Assembly: GCA_020796225.1 (NCBI GenBank)
Contig: CM036755.1
Location: 11,923,994-11,987,993, forward strand
DNA length: 64,000 nt
Reading direction: 5' to 3'
Origin: Arion vulgaris
Taxonomy: Eukaryota; Mollusca; Gastropoda; Stylommatophora; Arionidae
A program made the position numbers and the translations under genes. How positions within the stretch are numbered: the stretch's first letter is position 1; every line of letters begins with the position of its first letter. Shown one piece after another: positions 11,121 to 21,713 of the stretch. The notes beneath the pieces are model-generated. The model searched no databases, was not told the origin of the DNA, and saw only the letters and a list, made by a program, of their open reading frames with translations.

Positions 11121-11310
11121 AGAGTGGCTAGAAACGAATAGCACAACATGTATATGAGTAGGTTCATCAATCAACATCTAACTGCGGTGGTTAATCATCG
11201 CTGGACGCTATTGGAGATATTGCTAAACAAGATCGGAGCACCCATGGACGAACATATCCGGAGTGCAACGAAGATAATCCAAACTGAAACTGAAACAAGT
11301 GAGAAAAAGA
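11121..11310 (+). mobile_element. LINE Lc C-terminus and 3' end
   Basis: Plus-strand frame RFINQHLTAVVNHRWTLLEI then LLNKIGAPMDEHIRSATKII, ending in AACTGAAACTGAAAC. It matches the 3' ends of the RNase H-bearing Lc copies near 53.5 kb and 59 kb. Confidence 0.7.
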
Positions 11311-11934
11311 AGAAGCAGAATAAAACGAATGCGGAGATAATGATAATAATATAAATAATGAAAATAACAAAGTACTTATGATAGGAAGAAGAACAACAGT
11401 TAGAATTAATGAACTAAATTAACACAGAAAATAACAAGAAGAGTAAGAAATAATGACAAGCACACATAAACAATGAAACGAATCAATGAAACAAATTCAG
11501 AAAGAATGACAAAAACAGCAAGAAATAATTAAAAGAAATTAATTTGTCATGTGTTAAATTTACATATTAGCACCCAAGTAAAACCTAGTAGCGAAGGAAA
11601 CCTTGACTCCTAGTGATTCATACGCGAAATTTACTTAGCGAATAATCAAAACACGTGCTAGTCTTACATCACAGCGAACTTTGAATGCAGTGTCCTAGAA
11701 GTTAGAGATGTGTTACAAAAGTGTGTAATTAACACCCTCCCCATCCCCCTGCGAAATAGGTGAGCTTGGTGTCCGTACAGTGCAGATTTGGACAGGTCCG
11801 TATTTTAGGCATGGTAAATTTGTTACGTGAGACCTTGCTACTTGAATACTTAGTATATACAAGACAAGTTGATGATATGTGGACTGTAAAGAAAAAACAA
11901 AGACTTGTTTGCCGAGTGTATTAAGTAACTATGA
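11311..11934. other. A-rich interval
   Basis: A-rich degenerate sequence up to about 11560, then unique-looking sequence. Nothing recognised. Confidence 0.4.
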
Positions 11935-12150
11935 GGTAAAAAGGGCGTCTCTGACGATAAAGCACGACGTTCACCTATCGTTCCAAAAGTACTAGGCTCG
12001 TTCCCTAGAGTAAAGCGATTGGGATTTTTCCCTCATATATCTCTGAGATCAATGTAGGTGAGATCGAGTTCCTAATCCTATCGGAGACGCACGATAAAAC
12101 GTAGGTTCCGGTTTCAAGTTGAACACGTAAAAAAGAACCTCATTAAAAGA
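11935..12150 (+). mobile_element. SINE B, 5' half
   Basis: Degenerate tRNA-like head (GGCTCGTTCCCTAG as box B region) followed by the family body ATCTCTGAGATC..GTAGGTGAGATCGAGTTCC and CGGAGACG.ACGATAAAACG. It is cut by the K element that follows. Confidence 0.75.
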
Positions 12151-12151
12151 A

Positions 12152-12712
12152 CAAATCTGGCCAGCAATGGCGGAATGCGGTAGGGCCATTCAGAATCAGG
12201 ACTGTTTGATTCTGGACACGACTTTGCTAGCGCATTTCCGCCATGTTGGGTCGGGTATTTTCTGGTTTCGTTTGCCGAGCTACTGAGTTAGTGCTTAAGC
12301 AACGCTGTGAGCTATGAATGTTACATGTAATGCTTTTGCTGTGTCAACCGTGCGTTTGTTGTGTGTATTCAGAAAATGGTTGACAACGGTTATGACAAAC
12401 CGACTCAATCTGCCGTATGCAGTGATATTGCGTGTGCAGAAAGTTGAATTTTGTCGTGATTGATGTTCCCTTCAACATGAATTGCAATTCAAGTGATGAA
12501 CAGTTTTGTATTGACACTTTAGCGACGGCCATATGCATTTATGCGGTGCAGGTTGCTTTTGTGGCGGTACGGCTGTTTCATTCTGGAATTAGTTCATACA
12601 CTACAGGAGACAGTTGTTAGCATTTCGTGTGATTTTCGTTGGCTCAGGAACGGAGCAATTATGGGGTGACCTGTTGCACTGAAGTTGTAACCGTACATAT
12701 GAACTATGAAGA
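12152..12712 (+). mobile_element. Element K (about 560 bp, ATGAACT tail), copy 1
   Basis: Starts TCTGGCCAGCAATGGCGGAA and ends ACATATGAACTATGAA. Three copies share the start and four share the end. The tail of short ATGAACT repeats suggests a non-LTR-type retroelement (CR1/L2 elements have short repeat tails). It contains broken coding potential around GAAAATGG.TGACA.CGGTTATGAC. No tRNA head is seen. Confidence 0.75.
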
Positions 12713-12807
12713 ACCCTTGGTAGTTGAAATCATTTAGAGTAGACTGCAAAGCGTACACAAAATGTTCACCATTGTAAATAAATTACCTCTCCTGTTCTAC
12801 AGAATTT

Positions 12808-13075
12808 GTGGGGGTCTCTGTGGCTAAGTGGTTAAGCCCTTTGCCTTGTGAGTCGAAGGTCGTGGGTTCGAGTCCGGACCGCGCCGTTCTGTTCACGAGT
12901 GCAGTTTTTCCAGAGACCCCTAGGATTGTTGCTGGAGCTACGGAGTTCGTGCTTTGTGCAATACTCTCTGCAGGTGGCGTGCCATTTCTGCGGAGAGGGA
13001 CTGAGCCATATGGGGTAAACCCGGTGCAATGAAGTCAATCCTTCGGCTTAAAACCCTTTAATCTTCCTGTGTGAG
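12808..13075 (+). mobile_element. SINE A, tRNA-headed
   Basis: The head GTGGCTAAGTGGTTAAG (box A) and GTGGGTTCGAGTCCGG (box B) gives an RNA polymerase III type internal promoter. The body follows, with GGAGCTACGGAGTTCGTGCT and GGTGCAATGAAGTCAATCC. Not a functional tRNA gene, because the acceptor 3' half is absent. It is joined downstream to SINE C and SINE B pieces. Confidence 0.9.
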
Positions 13076-13104
13076 AATGAGATCGCTCACACATGCGTCC
13101 GTGC

Positions 13105-13402
13105 CACACATGGGCCCACAAGGGAAGCACAGAATAATACCACTGTGACCTACAAGGCATGTCGTAAGAGGCGACTGAAGTAGAAGCCTAGGGATGCTAC
13201 CCTACTAAATAAAAACGACGCAGAAATCGGATGTGCTGGCCTACTTGTAGGCGCACAACTAGCACAATCGCTCCTAGGCTCAGATCACATATAAATGGCA
13301 CAGAGTGGTTAACAAGTGGTCGATATGGAGCGTTCAAAGCAGAAGCTCACACCGAGGTGCAACGTAGGTGGTCCTATCAATCAATCAATCAATCAATCTA
13401 TC
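13105..13402 (+). mobile_element. SINE C body fused to SINE B 3' end
   Basis: SINE C landmarks (CATGTCGTAAGAGGCGACT, GGATGTGCTGGCCTACTTGT, GTGGTCGATATGG) run into the SINE B terminus CTCACACCGAGGTGCAACG and an AATC-repeat tail. With SINE A just upstream this forms a three-part composite. Confidence 0.75.
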
Positions 13403-13968
13403 ATGTAATTTCAGAAAAATTTACATCGTCTAAATCATAGATCAAATCATAGAGCCACCGCCCACTTTGCACGACATAAACTTTGTAACGCACTTCTCCC
13501 CATTAAAACAGAGTTTGCCCCTCCATATATACATATATATACACGATGTATTTTCACTTTGACATAGAAAATTTATATACATTTCTGTCATACATGGTCA
13601 ATTTTCAAAAGCTTACATACATGAAATAGAAAATTGATGAAAAAATGTAAGGCGGGCATAAGATGAATTAAATTGCAGAATTCAAATTTTTTTTATAGTT
13701 ATTCAATCGCAAAATCACGAAAAAACTCCTCCAAATGCATCTGAACACAATATCGTCCCCTGGGAAAGGCTTCAGCGCCCACTGGGGAGGGGAGCGGTAC
13801 CGCCCCCTTTGGGATCCCGTGGTCTAAATTATATCGGGGACCCTGACCGGTGCTACGGAGTTCATACACTGCCGCTTCGATCTTTGTGTGCAAAGAAAGA
13901 GATCGATTCACTCAGTGTTATTTACCGAAACGTACCGATATTAATGCTATAAAAATCAATCAATCAAT
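13403..13968 (+). mobile_element. SINE B 3' half interrupted by a hAT MITE
   Basis: TTTACATCGTCTAAAT and, after the MITE, GTCTAAATTATATCGGGGAC join into the normal SINE B sequence. It continues GGTGCTACGGAGTTCATAC and GAGATCGATTCACTC and ends with an AATCAATC tail. Confidence 0.8.
13436..13821. mobile_element. hAT-type MITE, copy 1
   Basis: Flanked by a perfect 8-bp direct repeat GTCTAAAT (13428-13435 and 13822-13829), the TSD length of hAT elements. It begins CA and ends TG, with subterminal CACCGCCCACTTT and GCGGTACCGCCCCCTTTGGG. A homologous copy is at 32221-32645. Confidence 0.85.
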
Positions 13969-14147
13969 AGCTCAATCACTGATATTCACATCCGTCCCAA
14001 CTCTTCGATCTAGCAATAATGATAATGGTTAGCGTAATAACAACATATGTAGTCTTTTATATACATTCAGAATGAGCACCAAGCTAGGGTCAAGGATAAT
14101 CATGTAGTTGTCAAATAGATAGTAATAGGGCGCTATACAAATTACAT

Positions 14148-14355
14148 GTCCGCCCGTCCAGCGTGTTTGTAACGCGTTGGATGACGGGTGACAAGCTCCT
14201 GTGAGCGCGCTTCAAATCCGCGCGCTGGCAGAAAAGTACAAGTTTTCCAGATTTACTGTGTTCGTGGCACCGAACCGAAGGGTTACGATGACCACGGCAC
14301 CGAGAGGAAGAGCTCAAGTGCTTCTGGATCAAACAAAACCAAAAAAAAACCCAAA
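14148..14355 (+). mobile_element. SINE G with TSD
   Basis: 208 bp flanked by the 11-bp TSD ACAAATTACAT (14137-14147 and 14356-14366). The head CGCCCGTCCAGCGTGTTTGT leads to a tRNA-like box B (CTTCAAATCCGC). The body has TTACTGTGTTCGTGGCACCG and the tail is ACCAAAAAAAAACCC. Confidence 0.92.
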
Positions 14356-14366
14356 ACAAATTACAT

Positions 14367-14785
14367 CAATTTATTATATAAAATACTAGAGAGATGGATG
14401 TCAATAATGGTGCAGCCTTAAAGAACGGCATACCAAATATGCAAAGAGACTGATTAATCAACATCGAACTGGCGTGTTAAGTCACAATGTATCCGAACGA
14501 TTGTCATTGGAGTATGCGCACACAATTTATTTTTATTGATAGACGTGAAATATATCATTTGTTCACTATGTCACATTGATTGCTATAATATGTAACAGGG
14601 ATACGCCTTTGCAAACATTCGCCACCATTTTGTGTATTAGTGTCAATTCAAAACTTTGATTAGCATTTTATTGTGCTTAAGCAAAATTATATAAGAAATA
14701 AGAAAACGCACAGTGCGTCAACCAAGCTACATACCAACGAATATGGGAACAAACTATAGTAGTGAATACATGCTACTACAAAATG
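14367..14785. other. Interval with only a short Lc-like trace
   Basis: GACTGATTAATCAACATCGAACTGG near 14448 (in pieces) resembles the Lc terminal segment. The rest is AT-rich and unrecognised. Confidence 0.35.
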
Positions 14786-15218
14786 TGGGTAGCTGTAGCC
14801 TAGAGGTTACGTGCTCGCATCTCGTTACAAAGGTACTGGGTTAGCTCCCTCGTGAAGTTATTGTGATATTTTTCCAGAGATCCCTGATCTAAGTGTAGGT
14901 GAGATCGAGTTCCTAGTCCTATCGGAGACGGACGATCAAACGTGTTCAAGTTGAGTAAGTAAAAGTACCATTGGCAGTTCCAAATCGAGAAGATTAAGCT
15001 GGAAATCCTCTGCCCGAGAAAATATTCATTAGAAAGATTTTATTTTAATTTCTACAACAAAATATTTTCACCATCTTCTAAATTACATCGGGACCCTCGC
15101 CGGTGCTACAGAGTTTGTGCACTGTCGCTGAGATCTTTCTGTGTAATAAAGAGATCGGAAAACACATAGTTGCTCACCAAACTGCAATAATACTGGTCAT
15201 ATCAATCAATCAATTTTA
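14786..15218 (+). mobile_element. SINE B, near full length
   Basis: The head TAGCCTAGAGGTTACGTGC (box A) and GGGTTAGCTCC (box B region) is tRNA-like. The body has ATCCCTGATCTAAGTGTAGG, CTATCGGAGACGGACGATC and AGAGATCGGAAAACACATAG, and the tail is AATCAATC. About 430 bp. Confidence 0.88.
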
Positions 15219-15248
15219 AAATAATATATTCATCATTGGCCTCTTTGT

Positions 15249-16620
15249 CTCAGGAGATAATAGGTGTTGCGTCACGTAGTATGTTCTGTGCTGTCTCAGG
15301 AGATAATAGGTGTTGCGTCACGTAGTATGTTCTGTGCTGAATCACAACGTTTCTTGTGGCTGTAATGGCATATTCTGGAGTGGCAATCTTTGCCACAGTT
15401 GCTGCAAATAAAACTGGAGACTGGAGCTGATACATAGGATGTTCTCTCTGCGCTCTCTTTGCCTCCACATGTGATGTTGTTTTTCTTCTTTTCTTTTGAG
15501 CCGCCCCTCACTGCCGCTCGCCATGCTTGCTTGTCTTTGGCCAGCCGCTCCTAGTGTTCTTTGTCTATGCCGAAAGAAGTTAGATCACGCTTGCAGGTGT
15601 CAATGAAGCGTAATAATGGGAGCCCATGCTGTCTAGCACCAGATGCGAGTTGACCATATAGAATGTTCTTTGGGATTCTATCATGGCTCATACGGCACAC
15701 GTGTCCCAGCTACCTCAGATGTCGCTGACTCAGCAAAGTGTACATGCTTGAAATGCCAGCACTGTCCAGGACTTCTATATTGGAGATGTCGTCTTGCCAT
15801 CGGATGTTGTATATTCGCCTGAGACAGCGCATGTGGAAGGTGTTGAGGCGATGTTCTTGTCTAGCATATGTGGTCCATGTCTCACTACCATAGAGCAGAG
15901 TGCAGAGAACACAAGCTTTATATACTTGTGTCTTGGTGTTTCTTGTGAGTGCCATGTTTTCCCATACACGCTTTGCTAATTTAAACATAGCAGTGGAGGC
16001 CTTCCCAATGCGACTACTAATTTCATCATCGAGGAAAGGTTGCTGCTGATGACAGAGCCAAGGTATGTAAAGGTGTTGACTACTTCAAGCGTATGACTGT
16101 CAATGTTGATAGATGGGGCTCTGCTAATATCCTGGAACATTATATTTGTTTTCTTCAGGCTGATGGTGAGGCCGAATTCATTTGATGCTGCATCAAATCT
16201 GTCCATGATGTGTTGTAGCCCTTCCTCTGTGTGTGATGTTAATACTGCATCATCGGCAAACAGAAGTTCCCTGATGGTGACTCTTTGGACTTTGATCTTT
16301 GCTTTGAGTCGCGCCATGGTGAATAATTTTCCATCTGATCTTTTGTGGAGAAATATTCCTTCTTCGGTGGATTCAAAAGCATGGGAGAGAAGTAGGGAGA
16401 AAAATATCCCAAAGAGTGTGGGTGCAAGTACACACCCTGCTTGACGCCGCTGTTGATAGGAAAAGCGCTGGAGGAGGCCCCATCAAACATCACTGTACCC
16501 TTCATGTTGTTATGGAATGATGTTATGATTTTAAGCAATGTAGGAGGGCAGCCGATTTTTTCCAAAAGCTTGAAGAGATCAACTGTACTCACTAGGTACA
16601 ATATAATATACAAAATAATA
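15249..16620 (-). pseudogene. LINE Lh: reverse transcriptase to C-terminus, broken
   Basis: The longest retrotransposon coding relic here, read on the minus strand from 16620 downwards. It has an RT part with INSGVKQGV and the catalytic FADDAVLTSHTEEGLQ, then FTYLGSVISS, LLYGSETWTTYARQEHRLNT, MRCLRRIYNIRWQDDISNIE and LGHVCRMS. It ends in a Cys/His cluster (CSNCGKDCHSRICHYSHKKRC, one zinc-finger-like unit, shown as CSNCGKDC and HYSHKKRC). Several frameshifts and a stop. A 46-bp duplication lies at its end (15249-15339). Clade not assigned. Confidence 0.9.
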
Positions 16621-16674
16621 TATTATTATTATCATATATAACTAGTTACACTGAGTAACTTATAACACTGACGT

Positions 16675-17195
16675 ATTATCTATATCGGCTAAATGGTTAT
16701 GCCGTTTGTGTTGTGTTCCGTTGGTCGTGAGTTCGAATGATATGTACATCATATGCTAGTTTGACCATCTTTGCATTTCTTATGTTAGTGAAATCTACTC
16801 CACGATGAGAAGGGGAGGAGAGAGGCGAGGGGGAAGAAAAGAAAGGTTACAAATATATTTTCACGAAAATTAAATATTTTAAAAATAAATAATTACAATG
16901 AATACACTAAATGGTGTTTATCATCAAAGACAATGTCTTTTGTAACATATGGCCAAATTATAGGGCAATAGGGTTGTTAGTTTTTTTTCTATTAATATAA
17001 ATAAAACACAACCCTTGTTCTGGGATGATTCTTCCTCCTTAACATTTGTCATCAATAAATAACAATAGGCTGGTAGAATTGTGTAAAATTGCAGAAAACC
17101 TAACAGTGTTCTATCAAACACTTATATAAAACCAGCCTCCATTTAAACATGAATTTTGGTTTTCCCGTTTGAGGTAGTCGGCCTTAAGTTGCGGG
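16675..17195 (+). mobile_element. SINE E-like copy, degenerate
   Basis: A tRNA-like head (GGCTAAATGGTTATGCCG, GTGAGTTCGAATG) lies upstream. The family body ATCAATAAATAAC.ATAG and GTGTTCTATCAAACACTTATAT follows, with an end like CCCGTTTGAGGTAGTCGG. The middle is interrupted by G/A-rich sequence. Confidence 0.55.
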
Positions 17196-17289
17196 GGGCC
17201 ATGGATATATATCCTATCTATTCTTCTTCTACTTACAATTAATGTCGTGCCAGCTGTATGTATCGTTTTTTTCTCATATCTCTTCGGGA

Positions 17290-17620
17290 TGTGCTTTTAC
17301 AGAAAAATGATAAGAATCCCATGGACTGCTAAAATGATTAATGTTGAGATGCTGAATGAGATCAAGACACAGAGAAAGCTTATCATCATTATAAGAAAGA
17401 AGCAGTCATCATTTTTCAAGCATGTGATGAGGAGGGGAAGTTTAGAACATATTGTGACAAACGGTAAAATCGAGGGTAGACGAGACAGAGAGAAAATTTT
17501 GGATAGCCTGACTTCATGGCATGGTAGAGCGTCAACATCTGAGTTGATAGCAAACACCAACGACAGAGATTTGTGGAGATCCATGATCGTCTACGCCAGC
17601 CAGTACGGCACCTGATGATG
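17290..17620 (+). mobile_element. LINE La 3' end, plus orientation
   Basis: Plus-strand frame RIPWTAKMINVEMLNEIKTQ, LEHIVTNGKIEGRRDR, DSLTSWHGRASTSELIANT and DRDLWRSMIVYASQYGT, followed by TGATGATGAT. The best-preserved La terminus in the window. The coding frame runs directly into the TGA repeat tail. Confidence 0.88.
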
Positions 17621-17676
17621 ATCCCTTCGTACGTCCATGACCATGCGCGTGAAGTCAAGGCAGTTCCTTGAGGCAA

Positions 17677-17985
17677 GATTCATCATCATCATCAAATAGC
17701 TTGTCCTGAGCACAACTTTGCCACCCCAACAGTCCTCCGGAATTTCTCTCTCATAGGCCAGATGTCCTGCCTTTGCAGCCGTCATGTTCAAACCATCAGT
17801 TACATCATGAATCCATCTTCTCCGTGGTCTTCCTCTTCTTCTCCTTGTCGGCATGCCTCCTTCTACGATGCCCCCTCCCCTCATGTCTTTCTATATGTCT
17901 AAAATATCTCAATTGTCTCTTTCCCATTTGTAGCATCAGCCAGCCCTCCCTGATTCTGAGTTCTTTCTGGAGGCAAAATTACTAA
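17677..17985 (-). mobile_element. LINE Lb-like 3' end (LRTSYL type)
   Basis: The minus strand encodes GGMPTRRRRGRPRRRWIHDV, TDGLNMTAAKAGHLAYE and VVLRTSYLMMMMN, with ATGATGATG repeats as the tail. It resembles the copy at 63168-63540. Confidence 0.8.
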
Positions 17986-18211
17986 ACACTATTTACCCAT
18001 TCAATGCTAAGCTCGTCTGTATCGATCCTTCTAAACAAACTCATCAACTGTGTTACTATATCATTGTATAATTTGCTTTTGTTCTACGCCCATGATATCT
18101 TATTGCGTAATTGCAGTAGTGGTATCTGTATCAAATAGTTTCACATTATAAATGCACTCTGCATATTCCTCTCATTGGTGCGCATCTCTTAGTTTTATTC
18201 ATCATCTCAAT

Positions 18212-18405
18212 ATCAGACATGTGATAATATGTGTGTGGGAAAACAATACTATCAGACATGTGATAATATGTGTGTGGGAAAACAATACTATCAGACATGT
18301 GATAATATGTGTGTGGGAAAACAATACTATCAGACATGTGATAATATGTGTGTGGGAAAACAATACTATCAGACATGTGATAATATGTGTGGGGAAAACA
18401 ATACT
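18212..18405. repeat. 39-bp tandem repeat, five copies
   Basis: Units ATCAGACATGTGATAATATG...GGGAAAACAATACT. The last unit has lost a GT step. Confidence 0.93.
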
Positions 18406-18477
18406 GGCAGCTCTAATTTTGTTGCTTTACTCGTTTACTTTTATAATTTATGTTTTTCATAAAATAGATGATTTGAG

Positions 18478-18725
18478 ATGACAGAACACTACAGATGATA
18501 GAACACTACAGATGATAGAACACTACAGATGATAACTTGAGATGATAGAACACTACAGATGATAGAACACTACAGATGATAGAACACTACAGATGATAGA
18601 ACACTACAGATGATAGAACACTACAGATGATAACTTGAGATGATAGAACACTACAGATGATAACTTGAGATGATAGAACACTACAGATGATAACTTGAGA
18701 TGATAGAACACTACATATGATAACA
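18478..18725. repeat. 17-bp repeat with a longer higher-order form
   Basis: AGAACACTACAGATGAT units are interspersed with AACTTGAGATGAT spacers. The spacer becomes regular towards the right, making 30-bp composite units. Confidence 0.9.
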
Positions 18726-18738
18726 CAGTATTTTTCTA

Positions 18739-19037
18739 CCAACACTTTGTTACCAGTACCAAACTTAGTCTCTGAGAGCAACACAGCACAGAACGCTCAT
18801 CAACACTTTGTTACTAGTACCAAACTTGGTCTCTGACAGCAACACACCACAGAACGCTCACCAAAACTTTGTTACCAGTGCCAAACTTGGTCTCTGACAG
18901 CAACACACCACAGAACGCTCATCAACACTTTGTTACCAGTACCAAACCTGGTCCCTGACAGCAACACAGCATAGAACGCTCACCAAAACTGTGTTACCAG
19001 TGCCAAACTTGGTTTCTGACTGCAACACAGCATAGAA
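18739..19037. repeat. 61-bp tandem repeat, five copies
   Basis: Units CAACACTTTGTTACCAGTAC...CACAGAACGCTCA. It abuts the previous array and runs into a LINE fragment. Confidence 0.92.
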
Positions 19038-19290
19038 AATTCACCACGTGTGAAATGAAATGTTTGAGGAAGGCAGTGGGGGTCACCAGGAAAAATAGAC
19101 TACGAAATGAAGACATCAGAAGCAGACTGGGCATAATTTCATGCACCGAATACATTGAAAGAGAACAAATGCAGTAGTTTGGACATTTAATGAGAATGGA
19201 ATACAACCAACTACCAATAACAGCATACAACAAAAAGAGATCAGGTACTAGAGCAAAGGGAAGAACAAAATGGATAGACAATATAAGACC
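19038..19290 (+). mobile_element. LINE Li C-terminal fragment
   Basis: Frame CEMKCLRKAVGVTRKNRLRN, DIRSRLGIISCTEYIERE then FGHLMRMEYNQLPITAY and KGRTKWIDNI, with one in-frame stop. A separate subgroup of non-LTR C-termini. Confidence 0.75.
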
Positions 19291-19519
19291 ACACTAAATA
19301 AACACATATTTAACACAACAAGGGCAACTCATTGGCCCTGGAACGCAAATTAAAGCTCCCACCCCAACGCTTAACGGCAAAAGTGGACAACCAATTCCAT
19401 CATCCACCTGAGGAAAGACAATAGACAACTTGAATAGCAGAACTACATCTGGCATATGATAGAGAGAAATTCAGAAGAGAGTCTCTGTATGCTTAGCATA
19501 GGACTGTTAGTACTTTTCT

Positions 19520-19897
19520 TCTTTCCTTTCTCTTATCTTGTTTTATCTCAACGTCAGGATAAAAATACATTTCTAGCACGGGCTTTTGTGTGCGCTTCAT
19601 AAACGGTGTCTTCAACTGCTTCTGTTATTTCTGTAGTCCACCCTTTGCGTGGACACCTATTTGTCTTGTATCCACTGTATCAGAGTAACTTTGCTCTTTG
19701 AGGCGCACTGTCTGTTGGTAATCTGTTTATGTGGCCTAACCATTTAATTTGTTGTTTCTTGATGAAGTTCAGTACTGATGTTGTACCCAATTTCCCCTGA
19801 TTTCTTCAATTTTTAAACGGTTCTCTTCTTGCTACATACCACAGAACTCTGTGTAGACACTTCAACTCTGTAGTGACTCGTTTTATTGTATCGTGTG
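19520..19897 (-). mobile_element. LINE Ld 3' end, single-copy reference
   Basis: Contains the ancestral, unexpanded form of the 33-bp unit: GTTSVLNFIKKQQIKWLGHI then LPTDSAPQRATLIQWIQDK. The Ld terminus CCTGACGTTGAGATAAAAC (minus strand) lies at its left edge. Confidence 0.82.
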
Positions 19898-19907
19898 ATG
19901 TCAATGT

Positions 19908-20163
19908 GGTGGCGTCTGTGGCTTAGGGGATAGTGACTCGGTCTATTAGCCCCGACATTGTGAGTTCGCATCACGCTGCAGATAATTTGGTTGCAAACTG
20001 TTTCGCGTGTATTTTTACAAAAGGACGATGGTACCACCCGTTCAGAAAGCAATGACAAACTACTGAATGTAATAATGTCTAGAAAAATCGAAAAAAACAG
20101 CATTAAAAAGCTGGGGTTGATTCGTAAAGTCCTGTAAAGGATATGCAATTAACTTTATTTTAA
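19908..20163 (+). mobile_element. SINE F with TSD, copy 1
   Basis: Flanked by the 10-bp TSD ATGTCAATGT (19898-19907 and 20164-20173). The tRNA-like head is GTCTGTGGCTTAGGGGATAG with GTGAGTTCGCATCACG. The body has AAAGGACGATGGTACCACCC and AAAGCAATGACAAACTACTG. Confidence 0.9.
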
Positions 20164-20173
20164 ATGTCAATGT

Positions 20174-20850
20174 CCAAGTTTGGCACTGGTCGTATAATAT
20201 CGGGAGAAAGATCGTGTTGTACAGTGCTCTTTTAGTATTCACGGTGACATATTTGCATTGTCAAATTGCATTTAATTTTCTGTTCAAATAAATGAATTTA
20301 GTCGTGGCCAAATTTCACAACAATCAGACGGCAGAAAAATCTGGAACAGTTGAATTAGTATGTACACAATTAGCCAGATTTATAACACTAGTATAACTTA
20401 TCGTAATATCAATATATGAGAGACAACAAGAATTCTAATCAGGCAAGTCCATGTAAGGATACAGGTAGAGCGCATTCACCTTCTGCCCCCATTATCAACT
20501 AGACATAATTAACCAAACAAACAAAACCACAGAAAACTGTGAAATGACGACCATTATTTCTCTTGAACTGAAAATTTGCAGAAATCTGGAATAACTGTTT
20601 GATAAAGTTCAAGTAAGTTCAAGTTGGGCCAATCATGTGTGTTTGTTGAGTCGCTCTCAAAAGTACGGTGCTGTTTGGCGTGTCTCGCAAGTGCATTAAG
20701 GTACAACGATTATGTTTTAACTAGGTGAGCGCTCGCAGTAATGACGATAACATACTACAAACAATCTATTACATTACTGGTTATAAGGAAAGCAAGCCTT
20801 TACGCAAAAAAGCAATCAGAGGTGCTATATTAGGCGAAATGACAACGCCT
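20174..20850. other. Interval without recognised features
   Basis: Unique-looking AT-rich sequence. No exon, SINE or array recognised. Confidence 0.4.
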
Positions 20851-21162
20851 CCATGGCGAAATGGTTAAGACGTGTGCCTGTCGTTCTGAAGGTTATCGAT
20901 TAGGTGCCAAGTCACAAGTGAAATTTTTCATGAGATCCCCGTCAGTTGCCAGGCCTAGTTATTTAGAATTGACTGTGCCCTATCAGTAGACTGAAAGCGT
21001 CAGAGGTCATGAAACACGTATGTGTAGCTATGAAACGAACGAATAGTAGTTGTCCACTACAGTGAACACTGTGCGTGAGAGGGTTGCGATTGTTTCTGGA
21101 GCTACGGAATTCGTGCATTGTGCAACACCACCCTCGACAAAAGGCGTGTCTTTTCTGCCGAG
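20850..21162 (+). mobile_element. tRNA-like head and SINE A body, left half
   Basis: CCATGGCGAAATGGTTAAGACG with GGTTATCGATTAGG is a degenerate tRNA-like head. Further on, CTGGAGCTACGGAATTCGTGC and TTTTCTGCCGAGA are SINE A body. This body is cut by an Ld insertion and resumes at 21714. Confidence 0.65.
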
Positions 21163-21713
21163 ACAGTGCACCTCAAAAAGCAATGCTGCTCCGATACAAT
21201 GGGTACAAAGCAAAAGGCCGTCCAGGCAAAAGATGGACCTCACAGATAACAGAGGCGACGAAAGACACTATCTACAAAGCGCACACAAGGGCCCATTTAA
21301 GAAATCTCTTCTTGACCTGACGCTGTGAGGCAAACAGGATTGGAGAAATCTCTTCTTGACCTGACGCTGTGAGGTAAACAGGATTGGAGAAATCTCTTCT
21401 TGACCTGACGCTGTGAGGTAAACAGGATTGGATAAATCTCTTCTTGACCTGACGTTGTGAGGCAAACAGGATTGGAGAAATCTCTTCTTGACCTGACGTT
21501 GTGAGGCAAACAGGATTGGAGAAATCTCTTCTTGACCTGACGCTGTGAGGCAAACAGGATTGGAGAAATCTCTTCTTGACCTGACGCAGTGAGGTAAACA
21601 GGATTGGAGAAATCTCTTCTTGACCTGACGTTGTGAGGCAAACAGGATTGGAGAAATCTCTTCTTGACCTGACGTTGTGAGGCAAACAGGATTGGAGAAA
21701 AAGAAAAGAAAAA
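21163..21713 (+). mobile_element. LINE Ld 3' end inserted in SINE A, with expanded terminus
   Basis: Frame RYNGYKAKGRPGKRW, TSQITEATKDTIYKAHTRAH then RNLFLT and stop. The terminal CTTGACCTGACGCTGTGAGG segment is amplified into a 44-bp array and the insert ends in an A-rich tail (AAAAAGAAAAGAAAAA). SINE A sequence resumes immediately after. Confidence 0.82.
21301..21700. repeat. 44-bp minisatellite from the LINE Ld 3' terminus
   Basis: Nine units AAATCTCTTCTTGACCTGAC...AACAGGATTGGAG, differing mainly at GACGCTG/GACGTTG and GGCAAA/GGTAAA. The unit includes the Ld stop codon region. Confidence 0.95.

Noticed and set aside
12808..12890. Functional tRNA genes at the SINE heads (12.8, 29.2, 35.1 and 63.6 kb)
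   Set aside because: Boxes A and B are present but the cloverleaf is not completed. The same heads are followed by shared SINE bodies.
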